Under the pieces are notes generated by a model. It was not told where the DNA came from, ran no database searches, and saw only the letters and a program-made list of their open reading frames with translations. The translations under genes were made by a program, and so were the position numbers. From Osmia lignaria lignaria (Eukaryota > Arthropoda > Insecta > Hymenoptera > Megachilidae): DNA of 64,000 bases. The stretch is taken from NCBI RefSeq assembly GCF_051020975.1, contig NW_027478165.1, positions 5,424,001 through 5,488,000 on the forward strand, written 5' to 3'. This document shows positions 1-9,604 of the stretch, piece after piece. Position 1 is the stretch's first letter; every line of letters begins with the position of its first letter.

Positions 1-993
1 AACATAATAGAGATACAGAAACACCGTGGCCCCTTTCTTTGAGATAACTCTGCACTATTGCGAGCTGCAAATGCCACTTCCAGCTTAGCTGTGCAGAGGA
101 AGAACAACAAGAAGAAGAAATATCTCGAAATATGTCCGTCAGGCCAGTTCCTTTGAGCTGAATCTGCAAATATCTCGGAAACGAAGCGAGCTATGGCAAA
201 ATGTTAAGAGACGTTTTTTGTAGAGAATTATGGTTCCTACAATTTATGTTCTATGATATTTTTTGATCAGAAGCGTAGTTTTCGAGATATATCGAGATAT
301 TTAAAAGTTCCGAAGACGCACCAACATAATAGAGATACAGAAACACCGTGGACCCTTTCTTTGAGATAACTGTGCACTAGTGCGAGCCGCAAATGCCACT
401 TCCAGCTTAGCTGTGCAGAAGAAGAACAACAAGAAGAAGAAATATCTCGAAATATGTCCGTCAGGCCCCTTCCCTTGAGATAAATCTGCAAATATCTCGG
501 AAACGAAGAGAGCTATGGCAAAATGTTAAGAGACGTTTTTTGTAGAGAATTATGTTTCCTACAATTTATGTTCTATGATATTTTTTGATCAGAAGCGTAG
601 TTTTCGAGATATATCGAGATATTTAAAAGTTCCGAAAACGCACCAACATAATAGAGATACAGAAACACCGTGGCCCCTTTCTTTGAGATAACTGTGCACT
701 AGTGCGAGCCGCAAATGCCACTTCCAGCTTAGCTGTGCAGAAGAAGAACAACAAGAAGAAGAAATATCTCGAAATATGTCCGTCAGGCCCCTTCCCTTGA
801 GATATATCTGCAAATATCTCGGGAAGGAAGCGAGCTATGGCAAAATGTTAAGAAACCTCTTTTGTAGAGAATTAAGTTTCCTACTTTTCATGTTCTATGA
901 TATTTTTTGATCAGATGCGTAGTTCTCGAGATATATCAAGATATTTAAAAGTTCCGAAGCCGCACCAACATAATAGAGATACAGAAACACCGT

Positions 994-1134
994 GGCCCCT
1001 TTCTTTGAGATAAGTCTGCACTAGTGCGAGCCGCAAATGCCACTTCCAGCTTAGCTGTGCAGAAGAAGAACAACAAGAAGAAGAAATATCTCGAAATATG
1101 TCCGTCAGGCCCCTTCCCTTGAGATAAATCTGCA
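994..1134 (+). repeat. Internal direct duplication within the monomer (offset 114 bp)
   Basis: The 27 bases at 994-1020 and at 1108-1134 match at 24 positions. Both begin GGCCCCTT, contain TTGAGATAA and end TCTGCA. Homology continues more weakly downstream: GCGAGCTGCAAATG in the first unit corresponds to GCGAGCTATGGCAAAATG in the second, now offset by about 126 bp. This pattern suggests that the 322-bp unit grew from a shorter ancestral repeat by duplication and divergence. Present in all monomers. Confidence 0.75.
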
Positions 1135-3944
1135 AATATCTCGGAAACGAAGCGAGCTATGGCAAAATGTTAAGAGACCTTTTTTGTAGAGAATTAAGTT
1201 TCCTGCTTTTTATGTTCTATGATATTTTTTGATCAGATGCGTAGTTCTCGAGATATATCAAGATATTTAAAAGTTCCGAAGCCGCACCAACATAATAGAG
1301 ATACAGAAACACCGTGGCCCCTTTCTTTGAGATAACTCTGCACTAGTGCGAGCCGCAAATGCCACTTCCAGCTTAGCTGTGCAGAAGAGGAACAACAAGA
1401 AGAAGAAATATCTCGAAATATGTCCGTCAGGCCCCTTCCCTTGAGATAAATCTGCAAATATCTCGGAAACGGAGTGGGCTATGGCAAAATGTTAAGAGAC
1501 CTTTTTTGTAGAGAATTAAGTTTCCTACTTTTCATGTTCTATGATATTTTTTGATCAGATGCGTAGTTCTCGAGATATATCGAGATATTTAAAAGTTCCG
1601 AAGCCGCACCAACATAGTAGGGGTACAGAAACACCGTGGCCCCTTTCTTTGAGATAACTCTGCACTAGTGCGAGCCGCAAATGCCACTTCCAGCTTAGCT
1701 GTGCAGAAGAGGAACAACAAGAAGAAGAAATATCTCGAAATATGTCCGTCAGGCCCCTTCCCTTGAGATAAATCTGCAAATATCTCGGAAACGGAGAGAG
1801 CTATGGCAAAATGTTAAGAGACCTTTTTTGTAGAGAATTAAGTTTCCTACTTTTCATGTTCTATGATATTTTTTGATCAGATGCGTAGTTCTCGAGATAT
1901 ATCAAGATATTTAAAAGTTCCGAAGCCGCACCAACATAATAGAGATACAGAAACACCGTGGCCCCTTTCTTTGAGATAACTCTGCACTATTGCGAGCTGC
2001 AAATGCCACTTCCAGCTTAGCTGTGCAGAGGAAGAACAACAAGAAGAAGAAATATCTCGAAATATGTCCGTCAGGCCAGTTCCTTTGAGCTGAATCTGCA
2101 AATATCTCGGAAACGAAGCGAGCTATGGCAAAATGTTAAGAGACGTTTTTTGTAGAGAATTATGTTTCCTACAATTTATGCTCTATGATATTTTTTGATC
2201 AGAAGCGTAGTTCTCGAGATATATCGAGATATTTAAAAGTTCCGAAGCCGCACCAACATAATAGGGATACAGAAACACCGTGGCCCCTTTCTTTGAGATA
2301 ACTCTGCACTAGTGCGAGCCGCAAATGCCACTTCCAGCTTAGCTGTGCAGAAGAAGAACAACAAGAAGAAGAAATATCTCGAAATATGTCCGTCAGGCCC
2401 CTTCCCTTGAGATAAATCTGCAAATATCTCGGAAACGGAGAGAGCGATGGCAAAATGTTAAGAGACCTTTTTTGTAGAGAATTAAGTTTCCTACTTTTCA
2501 TGTTCTATGATATTTTTTGATCAGATGCGTAGTTCTCGAGATATATCAAGATATTTAAAAGTTCCGAAGCCGCACCAACATAATAGAGATACAGAAACAC
2601 CGTGGCCCCTTTCTTTGAGATAACTCTGCACTATTGCGAGCTGCAAATGCCACTTCCAGCTTAGCTGTGCAGAGGAAGAACAACAAGAAGAAGAAATATC
2701 TCGAAATATGTCCGTCAGGCCAGTTCCTTTGAGCTGAATCTGCAAATATCTCGGAAACGAAGCGAGCTATGGCAAAATGTTAAGAGACGTTTTTTGTAGA
2801 GAATTATGGTTCCTACAATTTATGTTCTATGATATTTTTTGATCAGAAGCGTAGTTTTCGAGATATATCGAGATATTTAAAAGTTCCGAAGACGCACCAA
2901 CATAATAGAGATACAGAAACACCGTGGACCCTTTCTTTGAGATAACTGTGCACTAGTGCGAGCCGCAAATGCCACTTCCAGCTTAGCTGTGCAGAAGAAG
3001 AACAACAAGAAGAAGAAATATCTCGAAATATGTCCGTCAGGCCCCTTCCCTTGAGATAAATCTGCAAATATCTCGGAAACGAAGAGAGCTATGGCAAAAT
3101 GTTAAGAGACGTTTTTTGTAGAGAATTATGTTTCCTACAATTTATGTTCTATGATATTTTTTGATCAGAAGCGTAGTTTTCGAGATATATCGAGATATTT
3201 AAAAGTTCCGAAGACGCACCAACATAATAGAGATACAGAAACACCGTGGCCCCTTTCTTTGAGATAACTGTGCACTAGTGCGAGCCGCAAATGCCACTTC
3301 CAGCTTAGCTGTGCAGAAGAAGAACAACAAGAAGAAGAAATATCTCGAAATATGTCCGTCAGGCCCCTTCCCTTGAGATATATCTGCAAATATCTCGGGA
3401 AGGAAGCGAGCTATGGCAAAATGTTAAGAAACCTCTTTTGTAGAGAATTAAGTTTCCTACTTTTCATGTTCTATGATATTTTTTGATCAGATGCGTAGTT
3501 CTCGAGATATATCAAGATATTTAAAAGTTCCGAAGCCGCACCAACATAATAGAGATACAGAAACACCGTGGCCCCTTTCTTTGAGATAAGTCTGCACTAG
3601 TGCGAGCCGCAAATGCCACTTCCAGCTTAGCTGTGCAGAAGAAGAACAACAAGAAGAAGAAATATCTCGAAATATGTCCGTCAGGCCCCTTCCCTTGAGA
3701 TAAATCTGCAAATATCTCGGAAACGAAGCGAGCTATGGCAAAATGTTAAGAGACCTTTTTTGTAGAGAATTAAGTTTCCTGCTTTTTATGTTCTATGATA
3801 TTTTTTGATCAGATGCGTAGTTCTCGAGATATATCAAGATATTTAAAAGTTCCGAAGCCGCACCAACATAATAGAGATACAGAAACACCGTGGCCCCTTT
3901 CTTTGAGATAACTCTGCACTAGTGCGAGCCGCAAATGCCACTTC

Positions 3945-3955
3945 CAGCTTAGCTG
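3945..3955. other. Odd-length palindrome CAGCTTAGCTG, repeated in almost every monomer
   Basis: CAGCT and AGCTG are inverted around a single central T. The centre is changed to C (CAGCTCAGCTG) in a subclass near 19,081, 19,403, 20,371, 20,692, 25,523, 40,656, 48,706, 54,826 and 57,401. Some other copies lose an arm (CAGTTTAGCTG, CGAGCTTAGCTG). This may be a protein site or chance; no function can be assigned. Confidence 0.7.
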
Positions 3956-5418
3956 TGCAGAAGAGGAACAACAAGAAGAAGAAATATCTCGAAATATGTC
4001 CGTCAGGCCCCTTCCCTTGAGATAAATCTGCAAATATCTCGGAAACGGAGTGGGCTATGGCAAAATGTTAAGAGACCTTTTTTGTAGAGAATTAAGTTTC
4101 CTACTTTTCATGTTCTATGATATTTTTTGATCAGATGCGTAGTTCTCGAGATATATCGAGATATTTAAAAGTTCCGAAGCCGCACCAACATAGTAGGGGT
4201 ACAGAAACACCGTGGCCCCTTTCTTTGAGATAACTCTGCACTAGTGCGAGCCGCAAATGCCACTTCCAGCTTAGCTGTGCAGAAGAGGAACAACAAGAAG
4301 AAGAAATATCTCGAAATATGTCCGTCAGGCCCCTTCCCTTGAGATAAATCTGCAAATATCTCGGAAACGGAGAGAGCTATGGCAAAATGTTAAGAGACCT
4401 TTTTTGTAGAGAATTAAGTTTCCTACTTTTCATGTTCTATGATATTTTTTGATCAGATGCGTAGTTCTCGAGATATATCAAGATATTTAAAAGTTCCGAA
4501 GCCGCACCAACATAATAGAGATACAGAAACACCGTGGCCCCTTTCTTTGAGATAACTCTGCACTATTCCGAGCTGTAAATGCCACTTCCAGCTTAGCTGT
4601 GCAGAAGAAGAACAACAAGAAGAAGAAATATCTCGAAATATGTCCGTCAGGCCCCTTCCCTTGAGATATATCTGCAAATATCTCGGAAACGAAGCGAGCT
4701 ATGGCAAAATGTTAAGAGACCTTTTTTGTAGAGAATTAAGTTTCCTACTTTTTATGTTCTATCATATTTTTTGATCAGATGCGTAGTTCTCGAGATATAT
4801 CAAGATATTTAAAAGTTCCGAAGCCGCACCAACATAATAGAGATACAGAAACACCGTGGCCCCTTTCTTTAAGATAACTCTGCACTATTGCGAGCTGCAA
4901 ATGCCACTTCCAGCTTAGCTGTGCAGAGGAAGAACAACAAGAAGAAGAAATATCTCGAAATATGTCCGTCAGGCCAGTTCCTTTGAGCTGAATCTGCAAA
5001 TATCTCGGAAACGAAGCGAGCTATGGCAAAATGTTAAGAGACGTTTTTTGTAGAGAATTATGTTTCCTACAATTTATGCTCTATGATATTTTTTGATCAG
5101 AAGCGTAGTTCTCGAGATATATCGAGATATTTAAAAGTTCCGAAGCCGCACCAACATAATAGGGATACAGAAACACCGTGGCCCCTTTCTTTGAGATAAC
5201 TCTGCACTAGTGCGAGCCGCAAATGCCACTTCCAGCTTAGCTGTGCAGAAGAAGAACAACAAGAAGAAGAAATATCTCGAAATATGTCCGTCAGGCCCCT
5301 TCCCTTGAGATAAATCTGCAAATATCTCGGAAACGAAGAGAGCTATGGCAAAATGTTAAGAGACGTTTTTTGTAGAGAATTATGTTTCCTACAATTTATG
5401 TTCTATGATATTTTTTGA

Positions 5419-7350
5419 TCAGAAGCGTAGTTTTCGAGATATATCGAGATATTTAAAAGTTCCGAAGACGCACCAACATAATAGAAAGACAGAAACACCG
5501 TGGCCCCTTTCTTTGAGATAACTGTGCACTAGTGCGAGCCGCAAATGCCACTTCCAGCTTAGCTGTGCAGAAGAAGAACAACAAGAAGAAGAAATATCTC
5601 GAAATATGTCCGTCAGGCCCCTTCCCTTGAGATATATCTGCAAATATCTCGGGAAGGAAGCGAGCTATGGCAAAATGTTAAGAGACCTCTTTTGTAGAGA
5701 ATTAAGTTTCCTACTTTTCATGTTCTATGATATTTTTTGATCAGATGCGTAGTTCTCGAGATATATCAAGATATTTAAAAGTTCCGAAGCCGCACCAACA
5801 TAATAGAGATACAGAAACACCGTGGCCCCTTTCTTTGAGATAAGTCTGCACTAGTGCGAGCCGCAAATGCCACTTCCAGCTTAGCTGTGCAGAAGAAGAA
5901 CAACAAGAAGAAGAAATATCTCGAAATATGTCCGTCAGGCCCCTTCCCTTGAGATAAATCTGCAAATATCTCGGAAACGAAGCGAGCTATGGCAAAATGT
6001 TAAGAGACCTTTTTTGTAGAGCATTAAGTTTCCTGCTTTTTATGTTCTATGATATTTTTTGATCAGATGCGTAGTTCTCGAGATATATCAAGATATTTAA
6101 AAGTTCCGAAGCCGCACCAACATAATAGGGATACAGAAACACCGTGGCCCCTTTCTTTGAGATAACTCTGCACTATTGCGAGCTGCAAATGCCACTTCCA
6201 GCTTAGCTGTGCAGAGGAAGAACACAAAGAAGAAGAAATATCTCGAAATATGTCCGTCAGGCCAGTTCCTTTGAGCTGAATCTGCAAATATCTCGGAAAC
6301 GAAGCGAGCTATGGCAAAATGTTAAGAGACGTTTTTTGTAGAGAATTATGTTTTCTACAATTTATGTTCTATGATATTTTTTGATCAGAAGCGTAGTTCT
6401 CGAGATATATCGAGATATTTAAAAGTTCCGAAGCCGCACCAACATAATAGGGATACAGAAACACCGTGGCCCCTTTCTTTGAGATAACTCTGCACTAGTG
6501 CGAGCCGCAAATGCCACTTCCAGCTTAGCTGTGCAGAAGAGGAACAACAAGAAGAAGAAATATCTCGAAATATGTCCGTCAGGCCCCTTCCCTTGAGATA
6601 AATCTGCAAATATCTCGGAAACGGAGGGAGCTATGGCAAAATGTTAAGAGACCTTTTTTGTAGAGAATTAAGTTTCCTACTTTTCATGTTCTATGATATT
6701 TTTTGATCAGATGCGTAGTTCTCGAGATATATCAAGATATTTAAAAGTTCCGAAGCCGCACCAACATAATAGAGATACAGAAACACCGTGGCCCCTTTCT
6801 TTGAGATAACTCTGCACTATTCCGAGCTGTAAATGCCACTTCCAGCTTAGCTGTGCAGAAGAAGAACAACAAGAAGAAGAAATATCTCGAAATATGTCCG
6901 TCAGGCCCCTTCCCTTGAGATATATCTGCAAATATCTCGGAAACGAAGCGAGCTATGGCAAAATGTTAAAAGACCTTTTTTGTAGAGAATTATGTTTCCT
7001 ACAATTTATGTTCTATGATATTTTTTGATCAGAAGCGTAGTTCTCGAGATATATCGAGATATTTAAAAGTTCCGAAGCCGCACCAACATAATAGGGATAC
7101 AGAAACACCGTGGCCCCTTTCTTTGAGATAACTCTGCACTAGTGCGAGCCACAAATGCCACTTCCAGCTTAGCTGTGCAGAAGAAGAACAACAAGAAGAA
7201 GAAATATCTCGAAATATGTCCGTCAGGCCCCTTCCCTTGAGATAAATCTGCAAATATCTCGGAAACGAAGAGAGCTATGGCAAAATGTTAAGAGACCTTT
7301 TTTGTAGAGAATTAAGTTTCCTACTTTTCATGTTCTATGATATTTTTTGA
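5419..7350 (+). repeat. Six-monomer HOR cassette, copy 1
   Basis: Six consecutive monomer types occur in a fixed order, recognised by diagnostic variants: GAAGACGCACC with TGTGCACTAG; then GATAAGTCTGC; then CTATTGCGAGCTGC with AGTTCCTTTGAGCTGAAT; then a type with AGGGATAC; then TATTCCGAGCTGTAAATG; then again the AGGGATAC type. The same order recurs at 9605, 14435 and 21519. The base context around 5486 (AGAAAGACAG) differs in each copy (AGAAACACAG, AGAAATACAG), a handy copy marker. Confidence 0.85.
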
Positions 7351-7500
7351 TCAGATGCGTAGTTCTCGAGATATATCAAGATATTTAAAAGTTCCGAAGC
7401 CGCACCAACATAATAGAGATACAGAAACACCGTGGCCCCTCTCTTTGAGATAACTCTGCACTATTGCGAGCTGGAAATGCCACTTCCAGTTTAGCTGTGC

Positions 7501-7526
7501 AGAAGAAGAACAACAAGAAGAAGAAA
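7501..7526 (+). repeat. GAA/CAA trinucleotide purine-rich tract inside each monomer
   Basis: A run of AGA/AAC/AAG triplets, about 26 bases, almost pure purine on the plus strand apart from the C bases, recurs in each monomer. Variants are substitutions (GAGGAAGAACAAC, GAAGAGGAACAAC, GAACAAAAAG, GAAGAAGAACAAG), and I saw no copy with a gained or lost triplet. Such tracts normally change length by slippage, so the constancy is notable. Confidence 0.85.
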
Positions 7527-7560
7527 TATCTCGAAATATGTCCGTTAGGCCCCTTCCCTT

Positions 7561-7582
7561 GAGATAAATCTGCAAATATCTC
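7561..7582. other. Dyad GAGATA-N10-TATCTC (potential hairpin or dimeric binding site)
   Basis: A perfect 6-bp inverted repeat flanks a 10-base spacer AATCTGCAAA. It is present in most monomers. In the subclass where GAGATAAAT is replaced by GAGCTGAAT (for example 2091-2101 and 14006-14011) the left arm is broken, so the dyad is not universal. Confidence 0.7.
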
Positions 7583-8316
7583 GGAAACGAAGCGAGCTAT
7601 GGCAAAATGTTAACAGACCTTTTTTGTAGAGAATTAAGTTTCCTACTTTTTATGTTCTATGATATTTTTTGATCAGATGCGTAGTTCTCGAGATATATCA
7701 AGATATTTAAAAGTTCCGAAGCCGCACCAACATAATAGAGATACAGAAACACCGTGGCCCCTCTCTTTGAGATAACTCTGCACTATTCCGAGCTGTAAAT
7801 GCCACTTCCAGCTTAGCTGTGCAGAAGAAGAACAACAAGAAGAAGAAATATCTCGAAATATGTCCGTCAGGCCAGTTCCTTTGAGCAGAATCTGCAAATA
7901 TCTCGGAAACGAAGCGAGCTATGGCAAAATGTTAAGAGACGTTTTTTGTAGAGAATTATGTTTCCTACAATTTATGTTCTATGATATTTTTTGATCAGAA
8001 GCGTAGTTCTCGAGATATATCGAGATATTTAAAAGTTCCGAAGCCGCACCAACATAATAGGGATACAGAAACACCGTGGCCCCTTTCTTTGAGATAACTC
8101 TGCACTAGTGCGAGCCGCAAATGCCACTTCCAGCTTAGCTGTGCAGAAGAAGAACAACAAGAAGAAGAAATATCTCGAAATATGTCCGTCAGGCCCCTTC
8201 CCTTGAGATAAATCTGCAAATATCTCGGAAACGAAGAGAGCTATGGCAAAATGTTAAGAGACGTTTTTTGTAGAGAATTATGTTTCCTACAATTTATGTT
8301 CTATGATATTTTTTGA

Positions 8317-9604
8317 TCAGAAGCGTAGTTTTCGAGATATATCGAGATATTTAAAAGTTCCGAAGACGCACCAACATAATAGAAATACAGAAACACCGTG
8401 GCCCCTTTCTTTGAGATAACTGTGCACTAGTGCGAGCCGCAAATGCCACTTCCAGCTTAGCTGTGCAGAAGAAGAACAACAAGAAGAAGAAATATCTCGA
8501 AATATGTCCGTCAGGCCCCTTCCCTTGAGATATATCTGCAAATATCTCGGGAAGCAAGCGAGCTATGGCAAAATGTTAAGAGACCTCTTTTGTAGAGAAT
8601 TAAGTTTCCTACTTTTCATGTTCTATGATATTTTTTGATCAGATGCGTAGTTCTCGAGATATATCAAGATATTTAAAAGTTCCGAAGCCGCACCAACATA
8701 ATAGAGATACAGAAACACCGTGGCCCCTTTCTTTGAGATAAGTCTGCACTAGTGCGAGCCGCAAATGCCACTTCCAGCTTAGCTGTGCAGAAGAAGAACA
8801 ACAAGAAGAAGAAATATCTCGAAATATGTCCGTCAGGCCCCTTCCCTTGAGATAAATCTGCAAATATCTCGGAAACGAAGCGAGCTATGGCAAAATGTTA
8901 AGAGACCTTTTTTGTAGAGAATTAAGTTTCCTGCTTTTTATGTTCTATGATATTTTTTGATCAGATGCGTAGTTCTCGAGATATATCAAGATATTTAAAA
9001 GTTCCGAAGCCGCACCAACATAATAGAGATACAGAAACACCGTGGCCCCTTTCTTTGAGATAACTCTGCACTATTGCGAGCTGCAAATGCCACTTCCAGC
9101 TTAGCTGTGCAGAGGAAGAACAAAAAGAAGAAGAAATATCTCGAAATATGTCCGTCAGGCCAGTTCCTTTGAGCTGAATCTGCAAATATCTCGGAAACGA
9201 AGCGAGCTATGGCAAAATGTTAAGAGACGTTTTTTGTAGAGAATTATGTTTCCTACAATTTATGTTCTATGATATTTTTTGATCAGAAGCGTAGTTCTCG
9301 AGATATATCGAGATATTTAAAAGTTCCGAAGCCGCACCAACATAATAGGGATACAGAAACACCGTGGCCCCTTTCTTTGAGATAACTCTGCACTAGTGCG
9401 AGCCGCAAATGCCACTTCCAGCTTAGCTGTGCAGAAGAGGAACAACAAGAAGAAGAAATATCTCGAAATATGTCCGTCAGGCCCCTTCCCTTGAGATAAA
9501 TCTGCAAATATCTCGGAAACGGAGGGAGCTATGGCAAAATGTTAAGAGCCCTTTTTTGTAGAGAATTAAGTTTCCTACAATTTATGTTCTATGATATTTT
9601 TTGA
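8317..9604 (+). repeat. Six-monomer HOR cassette, truncated copy (first four monomers)
   Basis: The first four monomer types of the cassette are present in order. They are then followed directly by a new full cassette at 9605, so the last two monomers are missing. The likely cause is unequal exchange in register with the 322-bp unit. Confidence 0.8.

Larger units (their letters stand above)
1..4567 (+). repeat. Eight-monomer higher-order period (1-1991 repeated at 2577-4567)
   Basis: Bases 1-1991 recur at 2577-4567, an offset of 2,576 bp (8 x 322). I saw one difference: A at 637 versus G at 3213. The match stops at 1992 (G) versus 4568 (C), where the second copy continues with a different monomer type (TATTCCGAGCTGTAAATG). 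The left edge of the first copy lies outside the window. Confidence 0.9.
7368..7582. other. Cluster of GAGATA / TATCTC hexamers in both orientations within a monomer
   Basis: GAGATA occurs at 7368, 7416, 7447 and 7561, and its reverse complement TATCTC at 7527 and 7577. That is six occurrences in one 322-bp monomer, where chance would give well under one. The 9-mer TCGAGATAT (7366-7374) has its exact inverse ATATCTCGA at 7526-7534. The cluster recurs in nearly every monomer, with single-base variants. It could be binding sites for a sequence-specific protein or a relic of shorter ancestral repeats; the sequence alone does not decide. Confidence 0.8.
7351..7672 (+). repeat. Representative satellite monomer (reference copy for internal anatomy)
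   Basis: This copy is used as the reference. It contains 125 G+C in 322 bases (38.8%, counted by hand). In order it holds: TGATCA (spanning its left edge, 7349-7354); TCTCGAGA at 7364-7371; a TATA-like TATTTAAAAG at 7382-7391; GGCCCC followed by GAGATA at 7447; a purine tract at 7501-7526; ATATCTCGA at 7526-7534; a dyad at 7561-7582; and a T-run followed by GTAG...CTAC near 7619-7646. It belongs to a minority variant class (GCTGGAAATG, CAGTTTAGCTG) also present at about 18,621, 23,773 and 28,281. The length is close to twice 161 bp, which is compatible with two nucleosomes per monomer; that reading is inference only. Confidence 0.95.

Noticed and set aside
7619..7646. Intrinsic terminator-like T-run with GTAG...CTAC arms
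   Set aside because: The stem is 4-5 bp with a long loop and the T-run precedes it, so it does not fit a bacterial terminator. The context is eukaryotic satellite DNA.
8320..8350. CENP-B box
   Set aside because: The pattern TTCG-N4-A-N2-CGGG is not met. TTCGAGATATATCGAG comes near but lacks CGGG at the required spacing. No other position in the monomer fits either.
8610..8680. Hammerhead ribozyme on the minus strand (CTGATCA followed by GGAAAC)
   Set aside because: Some satellites carry hammerheads, but the core needs CUGANGA and here the G is C. No stem II is visible between the two motifs, and the GAAA is in the wrong structural context.
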